From the NCBI GenBank assembly GCA_964576265.1, contig CAZNVB010000291.1, forward strand, positions 1 to 19,565: a stretch of DNA of 19,565 bases. Reading direction: 5' to 3'. A program made the position numbers and the translations under genes. Each line of letters begins with the position of its first letter. Position 1 is the stretch's first letter. Below the pieces are notes generated by a model, which saw nothing but the letters and a program-made list of their open reading frames with translations, made no database searches and was not told where the DNA came from. Source of the DNA: CAZNVB01 sp964576265. GTDB taxonomy: Bacteria; Acidobacteriota; Aminicenantia; Aminicenantales; UBA8522. Positions 6,547 through 14,378 of this stretch are shown here, piece after piece.

Positions 6547-9500
6547 ATGAGTCTCGATTTTCTCGAAAAAACCGACGCTTTCCAGCGCCTGCTCGAGGAC
6601 ATCCGTCTGGGGAAAAGAGGCCTCCGGATTGCAGGGGTCAACGAACCAGCGCTGCCCTATTTTCTTTCCTGCTTGGCCCGGAAGGTCGAACAGCGGGTGG
6701 TCCTTGTCCAGCCCGCCGCCAGGTCCCTCTCCCGGCTTGAGGATCAGGTCAGATATTTCCTCTCGGCCTTCTCGTCGTCTCTTGAGGTCGAAGTCCTTCC
6801 GCCTCTTTCCGATAACCCCTATGAGGAAATCCTTCCCTCCCTCGACGCGGTTTCCTCGCGGATGAAATTTTTTTACTCTCTCCGGCGGGAAATTCCTTCC
6901 CTTGTCCTGACCAACCTGCCCGGTTTGCTCAAACCGTTTCCTTCTCCGGAAAACTTGAGGGATTTCTTCCTCGAGCTCATGCCCGGAATGTCCTTCGGCC
7001 GCGAGAGGCTCCTTCAAACGCTCGCTCAGTACGGCTATGAGAGAGAGGATCTTGTCTCCTTCCCCGGGGAATATGCCTGGCGGGGCGGGATTATCGATGT
7101 CTATTCTCCATGGGACAGATTTCCCTGCCGGGTGGAATTGAGTGGCGATGAGATCGCCTCGCTGCGGGAGTTCGATCCCTCGACCCAGCGCTCGTCGGCC
7201 AGAATGCCTCGCCTGGTTGTTCCCTCGCTCCGGGAATTCCCCGGGTCAGCCGATTTTTATGAGGGCTGGAAGCGTGCCGCCCGCGAGGCCGGAGGTAAGC
7301 CCGGCCTACTCTTCAGCGGGCGGCTTGAAAGTCTGAATGAAGGCGAGATTTTTCCTTCCTTTTTTTACCTTGCCCTGCTCCGGCGCGAAAATTTTGTGCC
7401 TTTCTCCCATTATCTCCACGACTCTCTTTTTGTCATCCTTGACCCGGAAGAGGTGGACCGGGAGTGGGAAAGCCGGCGGCTGGATCTCGAGACTCAATTC
7501 GGCGGGCTCAAAGAAAACGAGGTTTTTCATCTCCCGCCGGAGGATCTTTTTCCAACCACCCCATGGTCGGAAGTGAGGCTCACCGCCCTTGAGATCGGGG
7601 AACTTTTTTCTTCGACCGACGGTGGAATCGAGCATGATTTCCGCTTCCAGCCCGTGCCCCGTTTTGAAAACAGAATTCCCTTCTTCCTCCAGTTCGTAAG
7701 ACGGCTGCAGAGAGAGCGGGAGCGGGTAGCGATTTTTCTCGCCAACCCCGCTGTCGGGCAGAAAGTCGGCTCCCTCCTGGCTCAGAACAAGATTCGGGCG
7801 CGCCACGAACTCAGCCCGTTCGCCACGGCCAAATCCGGAGAAATCCTTCTTTTAACGGGGAAACTCGAGCGGGGGTTCGGTTATCCAGACGAAAAAATCG
7901 TCATCTTTTCGGAGCGGGATATTTTCACCGAGGAAAAGGTCCTCGTCAGCCGGCCGGCGGCCCGTCGCCCGTTCGTCTCTCATTTTCAGGACCTCAGGGA
8001 GCACGATTATGTGGTCCATGCCGATTACGGTATCGGCGTCTTCCGCGGTCTGGTCAAGCTCAAGGTGGACGGCCAGGAGAGGGAATTTATCGAAATCACC
8101 TACCGGGACGAGGACAAACTCTTTGTCCCTGTCGAAGACCTGAATCTGGTCCAGAAATATTCCCGGGTCGGGGCGGCTCTCCCGTCCCTTGACAAGCTGG
8201 GCAGTCCGGCATGGCTGAAGACTAAGGAGCGGACGAGGAAAGCCATCGAGAAAATGGCCCGCGAGCTCCTTGATCTCTATGCCCAAAGAAAGGCCGTCCA
8301 GGGTTTCAGCTTCAGCCCCGAGGGCGCTTGGGAATCCGAGTTTGATCGGACATTCGATTTTGAAGAGACGGAGGATCAGATCCGGGTGATCAAAGAAATC
8401 AGGCGGGACATGGAGTCCCCTTCGCCCATGGATCGCCTGGTTTGCGGTGATGTCGGCTACGGGAAAACGGAAGTCGCCATCCGGGCCGCCTTCAAGGCCG
8501 TCATGGACGGCAAACAGGTCGTCGTCCTCTGTCCGACGACCGTCCTGGCGAGTCAGCATCTCCAGACATTTCGCAACCGGATGGTCCTGTTCCCGGTCCG
8601 CGTGGAGGGGCTGACCCGGCTTCAGCCGCGCAGCAAACAGCGGGAGATTCTGGCGGATCTCAAAGCGGGACAGGTGGATATTATCATCGGCACCCACCGC
8701 CTTCTATCCCGGGACGTCGAATTTCACGACCTCGGCCTGCTCATTGTCGATGAAGAGCAGCGTTTCGGGGTCAGCCACAAAGAAAAAATCAAGCAGCTGA
8801 AAACGAATATCGATGTCCTGACCTTGACGGCGACGCCGATCCCCCGCACCCTTAATCTGTCGCTCTCCGGGCTCAGGGACATCAGCCTGATCGAAACACC
8901 GCCCAAAGATCGGCTGGCGATCCATACCGTCGTCGCTCCCTTTCAGACGAAGCTCGTCGCTGCCGCAATCAGGCAGGAGCTCGGCCGGGGAGGACAGGTC
9001 TACTATATTCACAATCGGATCGAGGACATCGAGGACGTAAAGGGTGCCGTGGAGAAACTCGTGCCCGAGGCCAGAGTCGTCCTGATTCACGGGAAAATGG
9101 CCGGCCCGGAGATAGAGAAGAGAATGATGGATTTTATTGCCGGCAAGTTCAACATCCTGATTTCGACGACGATCATCGAAAACGGGATCGACATCCCGCT
9201 CGTCAATACCCTGATTGTCGACCGGGCGGACCTCTTCGGGCTTTCCCAGCTTTATCAGCTGCGCGGCCGGGTCGGCCGGTCCAATCGCCAGGCCTACGCT
9301 TATTTCCTTGTTCCGCCCTACATGGAACTCACCCCGCTGGCCAAAGAGCGGCTCAAGGCTCTCAAAGAGTTCAGTCAGTTGGGATCCGGCTTCCGCCTGG
9401 CGGCCAGGGATCTCGAAATCCGCGGCGCCGGGAATCTTCTCGGCTCCGAGCAGCACGGCTACCTGGCCGCCGTCGGATTCGACTATTTCATGGAGCTCCT

Positions 9501-9999
9501 CGACCGAACCGTCCGTGAACTCAAGGGGGAGAAAGTCGAGGAAACGAAGTGCGAAATCAACCTGGGGGTGGACATCCGCATCCCCGAGACCTATCTCCCT
9601 CAAATCAACTTGAGGCTGAATCTCTACAAGCGAATTTCTTCCATCGAGGATGTGGCGGAGATCGACCGGATAAGAGAGGAAGTCCGGGACCGCTTCGGTC
9701 CCTTGCCGGGAAGCGTGGAAAACCTGTTGCGCTACGGGGTGGTCAAATATCTCGCCCAGAAAATCCGCCTCCATTCGATCGATCGTCTCGGCCGCCGACT
9801 TATCCTGAAATTTTCCCCCGCCCATCTGGTAGACCTCGCCGGACTGACCCGGGCGCTCAAGCGGCCGGGAGGATCGCTCTCGCCGCAGGGAATCCTGAGC
9901 CTGCCTTTGATGTTGGAGACGGAGACGTCGATTCTGGATGAAACGATCTCCGTCTTGAAGGAGTTATCCGGTTATCATATAATGAATAAAGATTCATGA
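6547..9999 (+). CDS. mfd: Transcription-repair coupling factor Mfd
   Basis: A 1150-residue Mfd, matching the family's usual length (E. coli 1148). Mfd binds RNA polymerase stalled at DNA lesions, pushes it off by ATP-driven translocation and recruits UvrA for nucleotide excision repair. The domains run in order: a UvrB-like N-terminal module (about residues 1-340, with the NPYEEILPS segment), the CarD-like RNA-polymerase interaction domain starting near residue 484 (HADYGIGVF), then a RecG-like double RecA motor with Walker A GDVGYGKTE at 634-642, DEEQ at 735-738, TATPIPRTL near 762 and the arginine-finger motif GRVGRS near 913. A C-terminal TRCF domain covers about 990-1150. The start gives a natural Mfd N terminus although no Shine-Dalgarno site is visible. 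The stop overlaps the next ATG by 4 bases, so it is coupled to the foldase genes. All motor motifs look intact. Confidence 0.97.
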   Translation: MSLDFLEKTDAFQRLLEDIRLGKRGLRIAGVNEPALPYFLSCLARKVEQRVVLVQPAARSLSRLEDQVRYFLSAFSSSLEVEVLPPLSDNPYEEILPSLDAVSSRMKFFYSLRREIPSLVLTNLPGLLKPFPSPENLRDFFLELMPGMSFGRERLLQTLAQYGYEREDLVSFPGEYAWRGGIIDVYSPWDRFPCRVELSGDEIASLREFDPSTQRSSARMPRLVVPSLREFPGSADFYEGWKRAAREAGGKPGLLFSGRLESLNEGEIFPSFFYLALLRRENFVPFSHYLHDSLFVILDPEEVDREWESRRLDLETQFGGLKENEVFHLPPEDLFPTTPWSEVRLTALEIGELFSSTDGGIEHDFRFQPVPRFENRIPFFLQFVRRLQRERERVAIFLANPAVGQKVGSLLAQNKIRARHELSPFATAKSGEILLLTGKLERGFGYPDEKIVIFSERDIFTEEKVLVSRPAARRPFVSHFQDLREHDYVVHADYGIGVFRGLVKLKVDGQEREFIEITYRDEDKLFVPVEDLNLVQKYSRVGAALPSLDKLGSPAWLKTKERTRKAIEKMARELLDLYAQRKAVQGFSFSPEGAWESEFDRTFDFEETEDQIRVIKEIRRDMESPSPMDRLVCGDVGYGKTEVAIRAAFKAVMDGKQVVVLCPTTVLASQHLQTFRNRMVLFPVRVEGLTRLQPRSKQREILADLKAGQVDIIIGTHRLLSRDVEFHDLGLLIVDEEQRFGVSHKEKIKQLKTNIDVLTLTATPIPRTLNLSLSGLRDISLIETPPKDRLAIHTVVAPFQTKLVAAAIRQELGRGGQVYYIHNRIEDIEDVKGAVEKLVPEARVVLIHGKMAGPEIEKRMMDFIAGKFNILISTTIIENGIDIPLVNTLIVDRADLFGLSQLYQLRGRVGRSNRQAYAYFLVPPYMELTPLAKERLKALKEFSQLGSGFRLAARDLEIRGAGNLLGSEQHGYLAAVGFDYFMELLDRTVRELKGEKVEETKCEINLGVDIRIPETYLPQINLRLNLYKRISSIEDVAEIDRIREEVRDRFGPLPGSVENLLRYGVVKYLAQKIRLHSIDRLGRRLILKFSPAHLVDLAGLTRALKRPGGSLSPQGILSLPLMLETETSILDETISVLKELSGYHIMNKDS
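9955..9983 (+). promoter_or_regulatory. Possible internal promoter in the last codons of mfd
   Basis: TTGAAG (9955-9960) and a perfect TATAAT (9978-9983) stand 17 bases apart inside the end of mfd. The ATG of the first foldase gene follows 12 bases after the -10 box, so a transcript from here would again be almost leaderless. This could let the two foldase genes be expressed separately from mfd. Confidence 0.45.
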
Positions 10000-10970
10000 A
10001 CAAGAAATTCAGGATGGGGATCGTTGCCGGTGCGGCGGCGGGTCTTGTTTTTTTAGCCGCGGTTCAATGCTCGAGCGAGAAATCCCACCGGGGCGCGCCC
10101 TCCGCGGTAACCCAACCCGGCGGCGACCCCGTGATTCTCCAGGTCAAAGATTCGGTCTGTCGCGTGTCGGATTTCGACCGCTATGTCCAGGCCTCGGTCG
10201 GCTCGGGGATCCGGGGGATGGACGATTCGGTCCTGGGGAAGTTGTTTGACGAGTTCGTCGACCAGAAGCTCCTTCTTGAGGCCGCCCGGGAACAAGGCTT
10301 AACTGTTTCTCTGGCCGATAAGAGGGATTATCTCACCCGTCTTGGCGAAGGGACTCTGACTGAAGAGGAAAAGACCTTACTTCTGACCGCCGATTCGGGC
10401 CCCTTTATCGACCAAATCCTGGCCGATCTCTATGTTCGCATGATTGTCAATCACCTCACCGTAGAAGATGCGGAAATTAGGGATTACTACGAGCGGAATC
10501 AAAAGGAATTTTTCCTTCCCGAAAGGGCGGCGATCAGCCAGATTCTTCTCCGAACCGAGCAGGAAGCGCTCGAAATCTGGGATCAGCTTCGGACATCCTC
10601 AGAGGAGACCTTCCGGCAGGTCGCCCGATCGAAATCCGTCGGTCCGGAGGCGGCGGCAGGGGGCGCGATGGGCGTCTTTCAAAAAGGGCAGCTGCCGTCT
10701 GAAATGGATGCGGCTGTTCTTGCTCTCGGGGAACACGAAATCAGCCCGGTCATCGAGTCTTCCTACGGGTTTCATATCTTCCGGGTGGATAAGAAATATC
10801 CGGCCGAGACGATTTCCTTAGAAGCGGCTACTCCTTCGATCAAGACCAGGCTGATGGAAGTCAAATCCCAGTCCGCCGTCTCTCGTCATCTTGAAGAGCT
10901 CGAGGCGCGTTTCAATCCGGTCATCTACCCCGAGAACTTGCCCTTCCTGTACAAAAGGACTCCTTCCTGA
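9996..10970 (+). CDS. PpiC/SurA-type peptidyl-prolyl cis-trans isomerase, probably exported
   Basis: A 324-residue periplasmic foldase. A short basic N terminus and hydrophobic stretch (residues 7-23) form a signal peptide. Cys25 follows AAVQ, a poor match to a lipobox because Gln sits at -1, so lipidation is uncertain. A SurA-N-like helical region (about 45-170) precedes one parvulin domain at about 174-275, with the family pattern AISQILL at its start and GGAMGVFQKGQLP through SSYGFHIFRV at its end. It probably assists outer-membrane or secreted protein folding. The ATG overlaps the mfd stop by 4 bases and there is no nearby Shine-Dalgarno site; translation may rely on coupling or on a short leader from the internal promoter. 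Its TGA shares one base with the ATG of the next foldase gene. Paralogous to its neighbour but clearly diverged from it. Confidence 0.85.
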   Translation: MNKKFRMGIVAGAAAGLVFLAAVQCSSEKSHRGAPSAVTQPGGDPVILQVKDSVCRVSDFDRYVQASVGSGIRGMDDSVLGKLFDEFVDQKLLLEAAREQGLTVSLADKRDYLTRLGEGTLTEEEKTLLLTADSGPFIDQILADLYVRMIVNHLTVEDAEIRDYYERNQKEFFLPERAAISQILLRTEQEALEIWDQLRTSSEETFRQVARSKSVGPEAAAGGAMGVFQKGQLPSEMDAAVLALGEHEISPVIESSYGFHIFRVDKKYPAETISLEAATPSIKTRLMEVKSQSAVSRHLEELEARFNPVIYPENLPFLYKRTPS

Positions 10971-11947
10971 TGCGTCGAATCGCTCCTTTCTTCGTTCTCT
11001 GGATGATTTTTCTTATGACGCCGGGGCTGGCTGGCCAGGAGGTCATTGAAGAAATCGTCGCCATCGTCAACGATGATATCATCACGCTGTCCCAATACCG
11101 GCAGTATCACGACTCTCTCTATCAGATGCTTCGCTCTCAGCTCCAGGGCCAGGAATTCGAAAAGCAGTACGCCAGAGCGAAAGACGGCATCCTCGACAAG
11201 CTGGTGATCGATCTTTTATTGCTTCAATTGGCCAAACAGAAGCAGCTGAATGTCGGCGAACAGGTCAAGCAGACCATCCAGTCCATCATGAAGGAAAACA
11301 ACATTGAGTCGGAATCTCAGTTGCGGGAGGAGCTTCGCCGCCAGGGTATGAGCTATGAGGAGTTCGTCAAGGGGATCGAAGAAGATGTCCTGCGCCAGGC
11401 GGTCGTCTTCACCGAAGTCGACCGGGGGATCGTCCTGGATGAATCCGAGATCGTCGCCTACTACAAGCTTCATCAAGCCGATTTTATCGAACCCGAGGAA
11501 TACAAGCTCCGCGGCATCTACCTGTCTTTGGAAGGACATTGGGGAGAGGAGCTTGAGGCCAAGCGGCAGGACCTCTTGAATCGTCTTTCCTCCGGCGCGG
11601 ATTTTGCCGCCCTGGCCGGTGAATTCTCCGACAGCCCGCTCAAGGAGAATACGGGAGATCTCGGCTGGATCAAAAAGGGCGAGCTCGAGAAGGGCCTGGA
11701 AGAAGTGGTGGCGAACCTGAAGCCCGGCGAAGTCGGCCCTTGGGTCCAGGTGAAAAACGGATGGTATCTTCTGAAACTTGAGGAAAAGAAAAACAGCCGT
11801 CTCCAAACTTTTGAGGAAGTGAAACGGCAGATTGAAGAGACGATCTATCAGGAAAAGAAGAGGAAAAAACTCGACGAATTCCTGAAGAACTTAAAAGAGA
11901 AAAGCTTCATCAAAATTTTGAAGCCGAATCCGCTCGATCACCAATGA
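10970..11947 (+). CDS. SurA-like periplasmic peptidyl-prolyl cis-trans isomerase
   Basis: A 325-residue SurA-like chaperone. A Sec signal peptide (residues 1 to about 21, ending in PGLAG) is followed by the typical SurA start, IVAIVNDDIITLSQYRQY, at residues 29-46. A helical SurA-N domain extends to about 170. A single parvulin domain follows at about 180-270, containing FAALAGEFSDSP, GDLGWIKKGEL and NGWYLLKLEEK. E. coli SurA has two parvulin domains; one is common outside Proteobacteria. The C-terminal helix (about 275-315) would pair with the N-terminal domain. Its role is inferred to be delivery of outer-membrane proteins through the periplasm. Start and preceding stop overlap as TGATG, so translation is coupled, with AAAAGGA about 13 bases upstream. 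The stop codon directly abuts the stop of the convergent arginine decarboxylase gene. Confidence 0.88.
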   Translation: MRRIAPFFVLWMIFLMTPGLAGQEVIEEIVAIVNDDIITLSQYRQYHDSLYQMLRSQLQGQEFEKQYARAKDGILDKLVIDLLLLQLAKQKQLNVGEQVKQTIQSIMKENNIESESQLREELRRQGMSYEEFVKGIEEDVLRQAVVFTEVDRGIVLDESEIVAYYKLHQADFIEPEEYKLRGIYLSLEGHWGEELEAKRQDLLNRLSSGADFAALAGEFSDSPLKENTGDLGWIKKGELEKGLEEVVANLKPGEVGPWVQVKNGWYLLKLEEKKNSRLQTFEEVKRQIEETIYQEKKRKKLDEFLKNLKEKSFIKILKPNPLDHQ

Positions 11948-12499
11948 TCAGCGGATGAACACGGCGGCCGCCAGGGCCGTCGTCCAGAGTCCTTTCTCGC
12001 CCTTCGTCGTCTGCGTGATGCTCCGGGTCTTGACAAACAGGTCTTCGGAGATCTGGAAGATCTTGCTCTCCTCATTCCAAATCCGGCTGGTGTCGGGATT
12101 TTTTCCCAGTGTCGTGGCCAGCATTTCGGCCGCCAGTTGCTCGGCGTAGTGCCCGGCCTCCTTCTCGTTCTGGCCGAAACTGTGATGCTCGGAGAGATAG
12201 CCGTACCGGGAGGGATCATTGGGAATGGCCAGGCCGATGGAAGCGGAAATCATGCGGTGGGCTTCGTTGGTCGCATTCTCGCTCATCACGAGGAAAACAA
12301 TCTGGCCGGGGAGGAGAGCCTTCAGCCCTTCCTCCCGGCTCACGAGTTTGCAGCGGGGAGGAAAGATGCTCGATACACGGACAAGGTTGAAGGGCGCGAT
12401 GCCGGCATCCCGAAGGGCCTGCTCGAGGCTGGCCAGTTTTTCTTTATGCTGTCCCCGGCCCTTTGTCAGAAAGAGGCGAGAGGGAATGATCCTGTCCAT
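11948..12499 (-). CDS. pdaD: Pyruvoyl-dependent arginine decarboxylase
   Basis: A 183-residue member of the PvlArgDC family, which converts arginine to agmatine and CO2 in polyamine synthesis or acid resistance. Family members cut themselves between two serines, and the second serine becomes the pyruvoyl cofactor. Here the pair is Ser43-Ser44 in NLVRVSSIFPP, with the conserved Asn38 six residues before Ser44 as in Methanocaldococcus. Glu104 in YLSEHH is the likely proton donor, and ENATNEAHRM is at 74-83. The length fits the 165-195 residues usual for the family. The ATG at 12499 is chosen over an upstream in-frame start at 12634, which lies inside the preceding gene and would add a non-homologous basic tail; a weak GGGG site precedes it. 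It starts 13 bases after the lipoprotein gene. No agmatinase or agmatine deiminase is in the window, so the downstream pathway cannot be seen. Confidence 0.92.
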   Translation of the reverse strand: MDRIIPSRLFLTKGRGQHKEKLASLEQALRDAGIAPFNLVRVSSIFPPRCKLVSREEGLKALLPGQIVFLVMSENATNEAHRMISASIGLAIPNDPSRYGYLSEHHSFGQNEKEAGHYAEQLAAEMLATTLGKNPDTSRIWNEESKIFQISEDLFVKTRSITQTTKGEKGLWTTALAAAVFIR

Positions 12500-12512
12500 G
12501 AAGGTGCCCCGC

Positions 12513-13064
12513 TCAAATTTTTTTCTCTTCTTCTTTTTTCCCCGTTCCCACGGGCTCCGGTTCCTGGAAGTCGATCTCCCGCGAAATCGGGTATTCGCCC
12601 AGCAGGATATGCGGCGATCCCTTGGATTGGACAAAAAGTTTGCAGACCACCGGTTTCCACTGGGGATTGTCCTTAAACGAGGCCAGGCTTTTGCCCTCGA
12701 CTCCGAAATTGCTTTTCAGGGTGATGACCGAGCTTGCCTCGCCGGGATTGACCGGATCTTTGCGGATGGCGGCCAAAAAGTTGTCCCCGAGGTTTTCCTG
12801 CTCGTCCTGGAACTTGAAGATGGCGTTGAAATTCAGATAGTTCAGCGGCTCGGAACCGATGTTCTTAACCCGAAAAGAGATCGTCGGGACGAGAATAAGC
12901 TTCGGCGGCCAGGGCTGATAGGTTTTGGCCACCCATTTGGAGCTGACATCGGTGATCTCGATCGAGGCCTTGAGTTTCTCCGGAGACATGGATTTCACGC
13001 ACGACGCGGAGAAAAAGGTCAAGGCGACGAGCGTTGTTATGATAAGAAATGTCGGTCGGCGCAT
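12513..13064 (-). CDS. Predicted lipoprotein, function unknown
   Basis: A 183-residue protein with a lipoprotein signal peptide: basic MRRP, a hydrophobic stretch, and FSASC with the lipidated Cys22. The mature part looks all-beta, with alternating hydrophobic residues and phrases such as ISFRVKNIGSEPLNYLNF that are typical of immunoglobulin-like or FxLYD-type domains describing late-embryogenesis-like beta sandwiches. The C-terminal tail is charged (GKKEEEKKI). I cannot assign it to a named family. The ATG at 13064 has a strong AGGAGG ribosome site 6 bases upstream and a plausible promoter (13089-13117). It is followed after 13 bases by the arginine decarboxylase gene, so the two are probably co-transcribed although no functional link is obvious. 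Confidence 0.8.
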   Translation of the reverse strand: MRRPTFLIITTLVALTFFSASCVKSMSPEKLKASIEITDVSSKWVAKTYQPWPPKLILVPTISFRVKNIGSEPLNYLNFNAIFKFQDEQENLGDNFLAAIRKDPVNPGEASSVITLKSNFGVEGKSLASFKDNPQWKPVVCKLFVQSKGSPHILLGEYPISREIDFQEPEPVGTGKKEEEKKI

Positions 13065-13088
13065 GTTTTTCCTCCTGTTTTCAGGGTT

Positions 13089-13117
13089 AATATAGCCGAT
13101 GACCCCGAATTATGCAA
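13089..13117 (-). promoter_or_regulatory. Possible promoter of the lipoprotein and arginine decarboxylase pair
   Basis: On the minus strand TTGCAT (13117-13112) and TATATT (13094-13089) are separated by 17 bases, in a 93-base gap that is richer in A+T than its surroundings. The -10 box matches consensus at 5 of 6 bases and the -35 box at about 3 of 6. A transcript from here would start near 13082 and have a leader of about 18 bases containing the AGGAGG site. Confidence 0.45.
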
Positions 13118-13157
13118 ATGGTCCTCGGAGATTTGATTTACCAAGAAAGGTTCGCTC

Positions 13158-14375
13158 TTATTCCCGGCGGGAGTTCGAGTCCGAGGCGGGAATGGAGACC
13201 ATTTGTGAGGCGAAGACCGGTCGGACCTCGAATTTCTCGAAGAGCTCGACGTTTTCCCTCAGGGCACGGAGCGTCTCAGGGAAAGGATGGCCGATGGCAA
13301 CGGCCTTCCCCTTCGTTTGGGATAGGCGGAGGAGTTCGACGATCTTCTGTCGGGAAAAATCCCGTCCGACCGTCGAATCGAGAAAGACATGACGACGAGC
13401 GACGGGGATTCCCATCTCCATGGCCAGGTCGTAGGCAATGGACCGGTCGGTTGTCCGGCTGTCGACGAAAAAGAGGCGGTGTTCTCCGATCGTCTCGAGG
13501 AGAGGACGCATGACCGACTCCTGCTGGGTGATTCTTGAGCCCATGTGATTGTTGACGCCGCTCGCGTAAGGGACGGTTTCCAGCGATTTTTTCACCAGGT
13601 CCCTAATTTCGTTTTCGCTCATCTCGGACCGGATCATCCACTCCTCGGCCGCGTAATCCTCCGTGTTGTTCAGGGATTCCCCCGGAAGGTGGAGCATCAC
13701 CTCAAGGCCATGTTCGTGGGCGATCCGGGCCGTCTCTTGAGCGTAGGGGCTGAAGGGGAGGACGGAAATCGTCAGCGGGATGTTCAAGGCCAGGATTTCG
13801 TTGAGGGCTTCCAGGCTGTTGCCCATATCGTCGATAATGATGGCCGCCGTGTCGCCGGCCGGCGGGGGAGGGGGAGAAGGAGCCTTTCCGGCGGTTTCCG
13901 CGGCGGGTGGTCGGGGACAGAAAAAGGCAATGGAGAGCCTGTCTCTTCCAGTTCGCGCGACCTGCCAAAGGTAAATCGTCTTCTCTGTGTCCTCTTTTTT
14001 TTCGATTTCGACAGAGAGGTGCGCCTTTTTTAGCCGGCCTGCAATCTGTCCCTGAATTTTTTCGTAACTCTCCTCGGAAAGGCTGATGTCCAGGCGGGGC
14101 GCTCCTGTCTCGTCTCGAAGCTTGTGGATTCTTTCTGCCGGCACCCCGGACTGATCGAGTTCGTCGAGGACGGCGTCGGTCAAGGAGAGAGGGGCCGGGC
14201 GGTGTGGCTCCTTTTTCGGGCTGAGGAAGCCGAATACATAGGCGGGCTCGCCCTTTCTCGCGGCCAGAAAATCCAGCCCCAGGCAGGCGACGAGAGCGAG
14301 GAGGACAAAGACCGCGTAAAGACCGGAGGAATATTCGCTTCTTCTTTGTCCCGGGGAAGCGCTGTCCGGTTTCAT
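13158..14375 (-). CDS. YibQ-like divergent polysaccharide deacetylase, membrane-anchored
   Basis: A 405-residue protein with one N-terminal membrane segment (about residues 19-38), a poorly conserved linker ending in a proline run (168-172), and a C-terminal divergent polysaccharide deacetylase domain (about 176-395). Family motifs are AIIIDDMG at 178-185, LHLPGE at 228-233, NNHMGS at 275-280, FVDSRTT at 303-309 and AIGHP at 360-364. These Asp and His residues fit the metal-binding sites of the NodB-like fold, so the domain may be an active hydrolase on cell-wall or other glycans in the periplasm; the true substrate of YibQ proteins is not established. The ATG comes 3 bases after the S41 gene stop with no separate ribosome site, implying coupled translation. 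The envC, S41-type, yibQ order is a recurrent neighbourhood in diderm bacteria. Confidence 0.88.
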   Translation of the reverse strand: MKPDSASPGQRRSEYSSGLYAVFVLLALVACLGLDFLAARKGEPAYVFGFLSPKKEPHRPAPLSLTDAVLDELDQSGVPAERIHKLRDETGAPRLDISLSEESYEKIQGQIAGRLKKAHLSVEIEKKEDTEKTIYLWQVARTGRDRLSIAFFCPRPPAAETAGKAPSPPPPPAGDTAAIIIDDMGNSLEALNEILALNIPLTISVLPFSPYAQETARIAHEHGLEVMLHLPGESLNNTEDYAAEEWMIRSEMSENEIRDLVKKSLETVPYASGVNNHMGSRITQQESVMRPLLETIGEHRLFFVDSRTTDRSIAYDLAMEMGIPVARRHVFLDSTVGRDFSRQKIVELLRLSQTKGKAVAIGHPFPETLRALRENVELFEKFEVRPVFASQMVSIPASDSNSRRE

Positions 14376-14378
14376 TGA

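Noticed and set aside
8704..9825. A 373-codon minus-strand frame
   Set aside because: Antisense to the helicase part of mfd; no motif, composition typical of a complement frame.
12500..12634. An N-terminal extension of the arginine decarboxylase
   Set aside because: The extra 45 residues overlap the lipoprotein gene, are very basic and match nothing in the family; the start at 12499 gives the normal family N terminus.
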